A stretch of 12,373 bases of DNA from Bacteroidales bacterium UBA3143 (GTDB lineage Bacteria; Bacteroidota; Bacteroidia; Bacteroidales; Dysgonomonadaceae), in contig DEZB01000059.1 of assembly GCA_002364735.1 (NCBI GenBank), forward strand, positions 413-12,785, given 5' to 3'. The notes beneath the pieces are model-generated. The model worked only from the letters and a program-made list of their open reading frames with translations, made no database searches and was not told the DNA's origin. This document shows positions 7,801-12,373 of the stretch, piece after piece. Position 1 is the stretch's first letter. Each line of letters begins with the position of its first letter. Made by a program: the position numbers and the translations under genes.

Positions 7801-8845
7801 AATGCAACTCATTCCATTCTTTTTTCGCCTTTTGCTCCATCACATAGTCCCAAGTGTATATCTCCTCATCTTTGTAATCGTCAAGTAAATTGAAGGGTGT
7901 TCCCGAAAGGTAGAGAACCTTTGATGAGTCTTTAATAAGCTCTTTTAATACATTCTTTCCAAGTTCAGTTTGTGTGCCCTCGTGAGCTTCATCTACAATT
8001 ATAAAATCCCACTGAGTATTAAAGATTTCATCATTCTTATAAAAATCGCCCCCTACAAGTTCAGATCCTCTAAGGTCTTGCATAGATGCGAAGTAGATGT
8101 ATTTTGCATTTTTTGTTTTGTGCTGACTTTCCAAAACTTCAAAACTATCTCCTTTATTTTTAGAGCCATAAAAATATTTGGGTTTATCATAAAATATTTT
8201 TCCAAAATCCTCATACCATCCATCATCAACAACAGGACGATGCGTAATAATAAGTGTTTTCTTGAATTGATGTTCTTTTATAACTTGAAGTGCGGACAAG
8301 GTTTTACCAAAACGCATCTTGGCATACCAAAGCATCTCATTGCCTTTTTTAAAGCGCTGAATGGTTTTCTCAATAGCATCTATTTGCTCTGGTCTAAAAA
8401 TAATGGGTGTTCGTCCCTCTGACACTTCACTCGATTGAAGAGAATCCCTTCCCTCTTTTACTGCAGCGATGGCTTTTTTTACTGTTTCAAGGTCAGTAAT
8501 GTACCACTCGTTAGCTTTGTTTTTTTTGTCAAATACTCTTTTTTCAATTCCTGATCTTTCTAAAACCTTATGAACCTCTGAATCGGAGAAAGCTTTTAAT
8601 ATTCCTTTTTCAGCATAAACTGATACTTCAGTGTAGAGCAAGTCGTAAGCAATACCCGCAGTTTGTGTGTATGAATTGATTCGTTTTTTGGCAGCATTGT
8701 TCAATGCTTTACTATTTGGTTCTAATCCCCAAATATCTTCATTGTCAGAAGTTGTTTCTCCTATTTTCAAACACCCTTTGTGAGTTTCATTATTAATACG
8801 AAACACATAAATTAGCTTAAGTTTTAATGATGATGTGAATTTCAT
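4859..8845 (-). CDS. Restriction-modification fusion: T5orf172/GIY-YIG-like, SF2 helicase, Eco57I-like methylase and TaqI-like specificity region
   Basis: This 1328-residue protein combines several restriction activities. Residues ~10-126 resemble T5orf172/Mug113 (GIY-YIG superfamily): IYVFRI, LKIGET, AAKKRINSY, an E/H pair in SDSEVHKVLE, and ANEWYITDLETVKKAI; a nuclease role is inferred. Residues ~145-560 are an SF2 helicase of the type I/III restriction kind: Q-motif-like RPEQIDAI, motif I MRFGKTLS (177-184), motif II DEAH (285-288), motif III SGTPF (314-318), and C-terminal motifs around TTGVTVKAW and YMQTIFRVQSP (527-537), where QTIFRVQ is motif VI. A charged KER-rich linker spans 672-712. 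A methylase part follows: TPWRVVNMHLGD (821-832, motif X-like), ILEINSKTGLY (870-880, a degraded motif I) and IVGNPPY (991-997, catalytic motif IV). Residues ~1140-1328 look like a TaqI-type specificity region and end with the common KYGLTEEEIEFIESM. The upstream TAAGGAATAGTATG gives a good AAGGA ribosome site 8 bp after the partner gene. It would cut or translocate on DNA lacking the host methyl mark. Confidence 0.85.
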   Translation of the reverse strand: MKFTSSLKLKLIYVFRINNETHKGCLKIGETTSDNEDIWGLEPNSKALNNAAKKRINSYTQTAGIAYDLLYTEVSVYAEKGILKAFSDSEVHKVLERSGIEKRVFDKKNKANEWYITDLETVKKAIAAVKEGRDSLQSSEVSEGRTPIIFRPEQIDAIEKTIQRFKKGNEMLWYAKMRFGKTLSALQVIKEHQFKKTLIITHRPVVDDGWYEDFGKIFYDKPKYFYGSKNKGDSFEVLESQHKTKNAKYIYFASMQDLRGSELVGGDFYKNDEIFNTQWDFIIVDEAHEGTQTELGKNVLKELIKDSSKVLYLSGTPFNLLDDYKDEEIYTWDYVMEQKAKKEWNELHFGDPNPYASLPRLNIYTYDIGKIVKGYEDEQVAFNFREFFRVDVNGNFIHHKDVLSFLNLICKEDSESNYPYSTEAYRDNFRHSLWMLPGVIEARALSAMLQEHSVFGQFKIVNVAGDGDEEQSNIDALKKVNDAITDKPHETYTITLSCGRLTTGVTVKAWTAVFMLSGTHNTSASAYMQTIFRVQSPATINGKIKEDCFVFDFAPDRTLKVIAETAKISAKAGKTTGEDREIIGDFLNFCPIIAVDGSQMKIYNVNAMLEQLKKVYIERVVSNGFEDAYLYNNHLMKLGDIDLEEFDSLKKIIGSTKAMPKSGDIDINKQGFTDEEYEQAEAAKKKRVSERTEEEKKILEEERERKKNRDTAISILRGISIRMPLLIYGADVSDEDQEITIDNFSKLIDDQSWEEFMPKGVAKDTFEKFKKYYEADVFRAAGRRIRAMARAADDLTIDQRIERITTIFSTFRNPDKETVLTPWRVVNMHLGDTIGGYVFLDENRKETLAQPKFVSQGEVTENTFATDAHILEINSKTGLYPLYMTYSIFRSRIAEKHTNVEPDSLPIDEQLELLDKTIAENIFVICKTPMAKSITRRTLVGFRKVDKVNTRYFEDLENQITNKADKFARRIKRGEIYWKANKNNNMKFNAIVGNPPYMEMDGGAQASAKPIYNHFVDIAKRIEPEYISMIIPSRWYSGGRGLDDFREAMLKDKRIALLHDFLNPEQVFPKTNIRGGVCYFLWDENYDNNLNLTEVITHQESKAPVSVLRSLKTLDSDTFIRHNEAISIIEKINKQGTFKSFSNFVSPLRPFGFRGYFTNDDKFRSDVSGLISPVTCYGKGKRIGFLERNEVNTRKTWIDKYKVFTPRANNIGTELSDDNLNTFIGAPGTICTESYIVVGIGLKLDEFSAMNLSKYFFTKFSRFMHSLAKSSQDATSKTYKFVPLQDFTTNSDINWSKSIPEIDKQLYEKYGLTEEEIEFIESMIKPMA

Positions 8846-8853
8846 ACTATTCC

Positions 8854-9849
8854 TTATTTAAGTAAATCAATGAACTTGATTTTTTTTCCTTTTCTCCCTG
8901 ATTCTATATCTTTCATGCTCCAATCTTTGATAAGACATTTTAATCCATTATGTTTTTTTATGTTGTCATTAAGGCATCCTTTACAGAATGAAGAATCAGT
9001 TTCTATTTCTCCAAAGAGATTAATAATCTTTTTCTGAATCTTACCGCAAGTATTAGGTACAACTCCTTTTAATCCGTCCATTTGCCAAACATTCCATGAT
9101 ATAATGTAAGCAATGAATTTTATTGATCTTAATAAAGGTTCTTTGTCAAACTTATGTTTGTAATTTTCAATAAATGTAATAAGCATAGCTTCTCTGGCTA
9201 ACAAGAGATTATCACCTTGCCATTCAAATGCATATATGTTTTTATAAGCTTTTTGTGCAGCTTTGAGCCATGAACCCGATGTATGCACATTCTCGTTTAT
9301 TACCCTAAGTTTTCTGTCTAGCAATCCAATCCTATTTTCAATTGGTATAAACACTCCAGTAGTGGTATCGTATCTGCTTGTAATGTAAGGAGCTTCGCCA
9401 CAAGCCATCTCAAGTCTTGTATCTTTCACGTAATCTTTCCATGTTTTGCCTACAGGGAAAGTAATATTGTTTTTGTTAGTCTTCCATGCTTGACCCTCAG
9501 ATGTATTAAAGACACCTTCTTTACCGAACCAAGCGTTATCAATTAAATTATTTTGAGCATTGCAAACCCATGAGGGTGTAAATACTTCTGCCATTTCACG
9601 TGATCTACTTCGTTGAAGTAACATATCTTTCTGAACTCTTGGCATTATTATTTGACCATTTTCACCTGTTATTAGATCAGGTAGAATAGGTGAATTGTAT
9701 TTGTACTTATCTCCTAACTCTTCATAATTATAAGTAGCCCAAAATATATTTTTTTGTGTAGTATGGTCTCGTAATAATACATCAAGCACATCTGGATATT
9801 GCTTAACTATATCATTCTTTAATATGTCTATTTTATTTTGGTTTATCAT
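8854..9849 (-). CDS. Restriction-modification methylase subunit (motifs X and I, no NPPY)
   Basis: This 331-residue protein resembles the 'restriction endonuclease subunit M' proteins found beside helicase-methylase fusions in Bacteroidetes. Residues 86-99 (MAEVFTPSWVCNAQ) match gamma-class motif X (VFTP). LEMACGEAPY (146-155) matches the SAM-binding motif I of the DPACGTG type. NIYAFEWQGDNLLLAREAML (204-223) fits motif II and the helix after it. No catalytic (N/D)PP(Y/F) is present. The C-terminal third has C268, then C289-x2-C292 and C305 in an FCKGC...HNGLKC arrangement that could bind zinc, and ends in FIDLLK. I chose ATG 9849. A TTG at 9885 extends the frame by 12 codons, but it lies inside a perfect -7 box at 9883-9890, so it should not be on the transcript. 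This is the first gene of the block, 8 bp from the helicase gene whose product is its likely partner in an N6-adenine methylase complex. Confidence 0.72.
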   Translation of the reverse strand: MINQNKIDILKNDIVKQYPDVLDVLLRDHTTQKNIFWATYNYEELGDKYKYNSPILPDLITGENGQIIMPRVQKDMLLQRSRSREMAEVFTPSWVCNAQNNLIDNAWFGKEGVFNTSEGQAWKTNKNNITFPVGKTWKDYVKDTRLEMACGEAPYITSRYDTTTGVFIPIENRIGLLDRKLRVINENVHTSGSWLKAAQKAYKNIYAFEWQGDNLLLAREAMLITFIENYKHKFDKEPLLRSIKFIAYIISWNVWQMDGLKGVVPNTCGKIQKKIINLFGEIETDSSFCKGCLNDNIKKHNGLKCLIKDWSMKDIESGRKGKKIKFIDLLK

Positions 9850-9882
9850 TATTGTCTTTAATACAACACATCTATTCAACTT

Positions 9883-9890
9883 CAAATATA
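9883..9890 (-). promoter_or_regulatory. Candidate -7 box of the defence operon
   Basis: The minus strand reads TATATTTG, a perfect match to the Bacteroidetes -7 consensus TAnnTTTG, about 34 bp before the ATG at 9849. A CTTG lies 23 bases upstream; this is slightly farther than the usual 19-21, so the -33 element is uncertain. The placement suits transcription of the whole minus-strand block. Confidence 0.5.
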
Positions 9891-10017
9891 CAAACTATTC
9901 ATCATATACTTCACAAGTTTTAAATAAATGTTACAGAACTATAATGAAATAATGTTTTTATCTTTTCAACAATTGATTATTACCAAAATTAAATCTCCAT
10001 ACCACTAACGAGGAAAA

Positions 10018-10098
10018 TGCAGACAACAGTATATGTAAAGAAAACAACAAAATCTATACATAACAAACATACTATGTATAGAATTCCTTGATTAGGTT
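10018..10098. repeat. Imperfect direct repeat, right copy (partner 923-1007)
   Basis: Same orientation as the left copy and roughly three quarters identical by eye. A 24-codon micro-frame runs from ATG 10017 to TGA 10091 (MQTTVYVKKTTKSIHNK, then HTMYRIP) and is preceded by a GAGGA-like ribosome site. The left copy keeps a parallel reading with a one-codon indel, which hints at a coding origin for the repeat, such as the start of a lost gene. Confidence 0.6.
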
Positions 10099-10154
10099 TG
10101 ACAGTAATGCTTTTCATGACCCATCATTCCAATCCTTCCATCATCGTTCAGACA

Positions 10155-10177
10155 CTTTGCGCCTTTGCATCTTTGCG
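10155..10177. repeat. Three-unit TTTGCG tandem run
   Basis: CTTTGCGC, CTTTGCAT and CTTTGCG follow each other with an 8-bp period. This 'TTTGCGCCTTTGCGTC' pattern is, from memory, a common intergenic repeat in Bacteroidetes; no function is evident. Confidence 0.5.
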
Positions 10178-10370
10178 AGAAACCATTTGATAAAATGGCA
10201 CACACATTGAATATCAAGCGTTAATAGAGTTCTTTTCAAAAAAATAAGGTAATAAGGTTTGTGTCGTGAGATTATTGCTATATTACTAAGGTTTGGGGGG
10301 ACTTACTTGCATTTGTTTTTTATTATAACATATTGGCTCTTAATTATTTTATGCCTGACGACGTGTTATC

Positions 10371-10498
10371 TAATCGAGACGCAATATATTGTCGTGTGTT
10401 TGTAATCGAGACGCGATAAATTGTCGTGCGTTTGTAATCGAGACGCGATAATTCGCCGTGTGTTTGTAAACGAGACGCGATAAATCGCCGTCTCTACA
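10371..10498. repeat. Four tandem 32-bp units with GAGACGCGATAAAT core
   Basis: The string TAATCGAGACGC (TAAACGAGACGC in the last unit) starts at 10371, 10403, 10435 and 10467, exactly 32 bp apart. Each unit continues as GATAAATTGTCGTGTGTTTG with a few changes. The last unit runs into CGCCGTCTCTAC, so GAGACG...CGTCTC can pair as in the hairpin elements scattered through Bacteroidales genomes. It looks like local tandem growth of half of such an element. Confidence 0.75.
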
Positions 10499-10618
10499 GC
10501 TTTCTGTTACAAACAACTTATAGCGTTAACTTTGTGCCATTCTTTGCTTCGCAGCATTGTATAACATTTATGCAGATTCCTCCCTTTGGTCGGAATGACA
10601 GTACTATTTTAGCATCAA

Positions 10619-10638
10619 AGACACAAAATATTGTGTCT
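10619..10638. repeat. 8-bp hairpin AGACACAA/TTGTGTCT
   Basis: A perfect 8-bp stem encloses the loop AATA and is followed by CTACGA. The trailing GTGTCTCTAC resembles the end of the 32-bp unit array (CGTCTCTAC), so it is probably another member of the same hairpin family. There is no T tract. Confidence 0.6.
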
Positions 10639-10771
10639 CTACGACCGTTTCTATCAACATTCTTTTAATTTTTACCAGAGGACAATTCGCAATTTGTCCC
10701 TGCAATTTGCCAAACAACCTCATATCTCTCACACACCCCATACCTCACCCCATACCACATACCCCACACCA

Positions 10772-10806
10772 CATACCTCATACCTCATACCTCATACCTC
10801 ATACCC
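10772..10806. repeat. CATACCT heptamer tandem repeat
   Basis: Four perfect CATACCT units (10772-10799) plus one imperfect unit end directly at the stop codon of the repressor gene. Degenerate CATACC/CACACC units extend leftward to about 10730. Heptamer arrays of this kind can change copy number by slippage. Because the array lies 3' of the gene it would alter only the untranslated tail. Confidence 0.75.
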
Positions 10807-11496
10807 TCAAATCATCGAATTAATCCTAATCATAATCTTAATCAGCGCAATCCCTCTGACAGCATTCACTGGCACAATCATATCCTGATGATGACTATTG
10901 TAACTAACAAGACGAAGCGATACGTTTCGCTCCTCCCATTTTACATATTTAATCACCAGAAAGTCGTCGCCATCGATCTGGAAATCTACCACATACATCT
11001 CGCCCGCTACAAGATTTTCAACGTTGTGCAACTGTTTGTAGGCAACCATATCGCCACTTTTCACCAGTGGGTACATGCTATCGCCACGCACATATATGGT
11101 GCCATCGCAGTCGGGGGCATTGGGTATTTTGATTTCTCCAAGTAGGTGTTCTCTGTTATTGGCAAACAGTGTGTGCAGGTTGGCAGCGGCATTGATATCG
11201 TAAACAGGTATTATTCCACTACCCACAGCATCATTGTAAGGTGGATGGTGCAGTATTTCTATTGCAACTTTCTGCATGGCCCCTTTTCCTGTAAGCAACC
11301 ATTCTGCATTTATCTGCAATGCGGACGATTCTACAATTGTATTAAGCAATTCGAAGCGTGGTTTTGCCTGCTTCTTCCCAACGATATCTCGCAGGGCAGG
11401 TTGGCTGGCTCCTGAAACTCTTGCCAACTCTGATATGTTTCCATCACACAGTTTATCGGCAATTTCCTGAACTCTTTGATTGATTGTAGTTTCCAT
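10807..11496 (-). CDS. Phage-type repressor, XRE-like HTH plus S24 peptidase domain
   Basis: This 229-residue protein has the LexA/CI layout. Residues ~8-58 form a helix-turn-helix (NISELARVSGASQPALRDIV, residues 20-39). Residues 97-220 form the S24 autopeptidase fold, with the nucleophile S140 in RGDSMYP and the general base K183 in LVIKYVKW. In this family DNA damage leads to self-cleavage at an Ala-Gly or Cys-Gly bond before the catalytic domain. Here the expected place reads INAAANLHTLF (102-111... region), with Ala-Asn where Ala-Gly would be expected, so cleavage may be altered or absent. AAAGGAAT just before ATG 11496 is a good ribosome site. The gene faces two small plus-strand genes across a 172-bp control region, the usual layout of a prophage immunity switch. 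Confidence 0.88.
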   Translation of the reverse strand: METTINQRVQEIADKLCDGNISELARVSGASQPALRDIVGKKQAKPRFELLNTIVESSALQINAEWLLTGKGAMQKVAIEILHHPPYNDAVGSGIIPVYDINAAANLHTLFANNREHLLGEIKIPNAPDCDGTIYVRGDSMYPLVKSGDMVAYKQLHNVENLVAGEMYVVDFQIDGDDFLVIKYVKWEERNVSLRLVSYNSHHQDMIVPVNAVRGIALIKIMIRINSMI

Positions 11497-11563
11497 TATT
11501 CCTTTATATTTATTTTCATAATTGATGAATTTAACATGCCTATTTATTTTTTTAAGTAGCTAA

Positions 11564-11621
11564 ATCTGCATACATTTGTCGCTACATCTATCAATATATT
11601 CATAATTGCAGATGTGTCAAC
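11564..11621. promoter_or_regulatory. Divergent promoter/operator region with inverted half-sites
   Basis: ATCTGCA (11564-11570) and its exact complement TGCAGAT (11607-11613) form an inverted pair with a 36-bp spacer. On the plus strand TACATTTG (11571-11578) fits the -7 box TAnnTTTG directly after the first half-site; its -33 region is poor. On the minus strand GTTG (11618-11621), a 19-base spacer and TATATTGA (11591-11598) fit a promoter for the repressor gene, with the second half-site inside the spacer. One half-site in each promoter is what a self-regulating repressor would use. The assignment is by eye. Confidence 0.4.
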
Positions 11622-11668
11622 AATAACACAATTTTTAAACAACTAATATTTACAAAAGTACGAATAAC

Positions 11669-11893
11669 ATGGAAACAACTACACTATTATTTAAAAAAGT
11701 TGTGTTGCCTACTGCAACGCTACGAGAAATGAAGCAAGGAATGAGCATAAAGCTCTCAACTGCTGACGTTAAAACTACTACACTGCGAATGACAGCCTCT
11801 AACTTGAAACGCGAAGGATATATGTTTCGCGTTTCGGACAAAGGGCTAACAAATGAAACTATTGTTGAATGCATAAAAACACCAGAGCTATGA
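11669..11893 (+). CDS. Small hypothetical protein, first gene opposite the repressor
   Basis: A 74-residue protein with many Thr and Lys and no recognised domain. Residues 11-35 (VVLPTATLREMKQGMSIKLS and onward), then TLRMTASNLKREGYMFRVSD, suggest a small alpha/beta or DNA-binding fold, with a helix followed by a 'GYMFRV' strand like the wing of a winged helix. It starts 172 bp from the repressor start in the opposite direction and overlaps the next gene by 4 bp, so the two are translationally coupled. The position matches early cro-like or transposable-phage control genes, but similarity to Cro is not visible. The protein-coding call is good; the function is unknown. Confidence 0.65.
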   Translation: METTTLLFKKVVLPTATLREMKQGMSIKLSTADVKTTTLRMTASNLKREGYMFRVSDKGLTNETIVECIKTPEL

Positions 11894-12285
11894 AAAATGA
11901 ATTGTACGGAAAAACATGTCGATTAAGTGTCTATGAGCAAAATGTTTTGCTCCCTATTTTGATAAAAGGGTTGGAAATGAAAAAAGGAAAGAAGAATGCT
12001 GTAACTAACAAGCAAATTGTGCAGCGGCTAAGGGGTCACGGATTGAAAATAAACAAATGGTATGTGTGTAAATTGATCAGTCACATTAGGGTGAACGACC
12101 TAATGGAAGGGTTAATGGCTTCACCAAAAGGCTACTACATTAGCGATAACGAACGAGAATTTATGGATTACGAAGAGAGCCTTTTGGGGCGTGAAGTGGC
12201 GATAAGAAGGGTGAGGATGAGCATACAAAGGCAACGAAAAACAATGTTTTCAAAGTGTACGCAAAGGCAGACAGAATTGTTTTGA
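11890..12285 (+). CDS. Putative winged-helix phage/prophage protein
   Basis: The 131-residue product starts at ATG 11890, which overlaps the TGA of the previous gene (ATGA). An ATG at 11869 would add 7 residues but would sit deeper in the upstream gene. Residues 36-85 (AVTNKQIVQRLRGHGLKINK, then VCKLISHIRVNDLMEGLMAS and PKGYYIS) read as helix-helix-helix-wing: a winged-helix DNA-binding fold. Residues 86-121 form a charged helix (EESLLGREVAIRRVRMSIQR). Proteins with an 'HIRxN...ATxxGYYIA...YxxSLxxR' pattern are, as I recall, common in Bacteroidales prophages and plasmids, often early genes. The likely role is DNA-binding control or replication. No further phage gene follows inside the window; the downstream DNA is repeats. 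Confidence 0.7.
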   Translation: MKNELYGKTCRLSVYEQNVLLPILIKGLEMKKGKKNAVTNKQIVQRLRGHGLKINKWYVCKLISHIRVNDLMEGLMASPKGYYISDNEREFMDYEESLLGREVAIRRVRMSIQRQRKTMFSKCTQRQTELF

Positions 12286-12303
12286 GGGAAGAATGGAGGA
12301 ATA

Positions 12304-12331
12304 ATTGACAATTGACAATTGACAATTGACA
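12304..12331. repeat. Four tandem ATTGACA heptamers
   Basis: Four perfect ATTGACA units start 18 bp after the stop of the winged-helix gene and are followed by a C-rich string (CCGCCCCCCAGCCCCCAATG). Similar heptamer and C-rich strings are, from memory, common in Bacteroidales intergenic DNA, which suggests that the phage-like module ends here rather than continuing with more early genes. Confidence 0.8.
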
Positions 12332-12373
12332 ACGTGAGGGACCGCCCCCCAGCCCCCAATGTCATTAAGTTAA

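Larger units (their letters stand above)
9891..10806. other. Repeat-rich intergenic region
   Basis: These roughly 900 bases hold no convincing gene. Present are the right direct-repeat copy, a TTTGCG run, four 32-bp tandem units, an 8-bp hairpin, the string TCCCTTTGGTCGGAATGACA (10581-10600), which I recall as scattered in Bacteroidales intergenic DNA, and a heptamer run ending beside the repressor stop. A small inverted repeat CCATTT/AAATGG lies at 10183-10198. The mix of element types suggests an insertion-tolerant junction between the defence block and the phage-like module. Confidence 0.6.

Noticed and set aside
7970..8422. 150-codon plus-strand frame
   Set aside because: It lies antisense inside the helicase domain, whose motifs are clear; its peptide shows no domain and has AT-rich, random-looking composition.
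9850..9885. TTG start 12 codons upstream for the methylase subunit
   Set aside because: The codon lies inside a perfect TATATTTG -7 box, so transcription should begin after it; ATG 9849 is preferred.
10371..10498. Possible CRISPR array (32-bp periodic repeats)
   Set aside because: The whole 32-bp unit is conserved with scattered changes; there are no unique spacers and no cas genes in the window.
10631..10888. 85-codon plus-strand frame
   Set aside because: It is low-complexity His/Thr/Pro sequence from the heptamer run and overlaps the 3' end of the repressor gene on the other strand.
11650..11874. 74-codon minus-strand frame
   Set aside because: It is fully antisense to the small gene at 11669-11893, which has the better context (divergent promoter and coupled downstream gene).
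11869..11889. Upstream ATG at 11869 for the winged-helix gene
   Set aside because: The ATG at 11890 forms the typical ATGA overlap with the upstream stop; the earlier start would add only seven residues inside the upstream gene.

Overview
The window looks like accessory chromosomal DNA from a member of the Bacteroidales. It is AT-rich. Where promoters can be proposed they fit the Bacteroidetes pattern (-33 TTG and -7 TAnnTTTG) better than the sigma70 pattern. The intergenic DNA carries short repeats and hairpins that I recall as common in Bacteroidales genomes: ATTGACA heptamers, GAGACGCGATAAAT hairpin units and TTTGCG runs. No rRNA, tRNA, transposase, integrase or CRISPR array was found.

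Layout from left to right. (1) 1-347 is a gene-poor leader, followed by a GNAT-type acetyltransferase (348-914, +). (2) 915-1374 holds one copy of an imperfect direct repeat (923-1007), a 59-codon fragment of an ASCH-domain protein (1005-1184, -), a minus-strand terminator with nine G in its loop, and an 8-bp hairpin. (3) 1375-9849 is a five-gene block, all on the minus strand. In transcription order it encodes: a restriction-modification subunit with methyltransferase motifs X and I but no catalytic motif; a 1328-residue protein fusing a T5orf172/GIY-YIG-like domain, an SF2 helicase, an Eco57I-like methylase part with NPPY, and a TaqI-like specificity region; a KAP-family P-loop NTPase; a HARE-HTH plus PD-(D/E)xK nuclease-like protein; and a HEPN-like protein with an Rx4H motif. 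(4) 9850-10806 is non-coding and repeat-rich, with the second copy of the direct repeat (10018-10098), four tandem 32-bp units, hairpins and a CATACCT heptamer run. (5) 10807-12285 is a small phage-type switch: an HTH-S24 repressor (-) facing two overlapping small genes (+), with inverted half-sites placed in the two candidate promoters. The window ends in ATTGACA tandem repeats.

The defence block is the centre of interest. Its first two genes are 8 bp apart and appear to hold complementary halves of a methyltransferase. The SAM-binding motif is best preserved in the small subunit, while the catalytic NPPY and the target-recognition region sit in the helicase protein, which also carries a putative nuclease domain. 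The next three genes (KAP ATPase, HARE/REase and HEPN) follow on the same strand with growing gaps of 40, 114 and 201 bp. They could be part of the same system or a separate module joined to it. The ~80-bp imperfect repeats on both sides suggest that the block was gained, or could be lost, as a unit. All functions here are read from motifs by eye; no database search was run.
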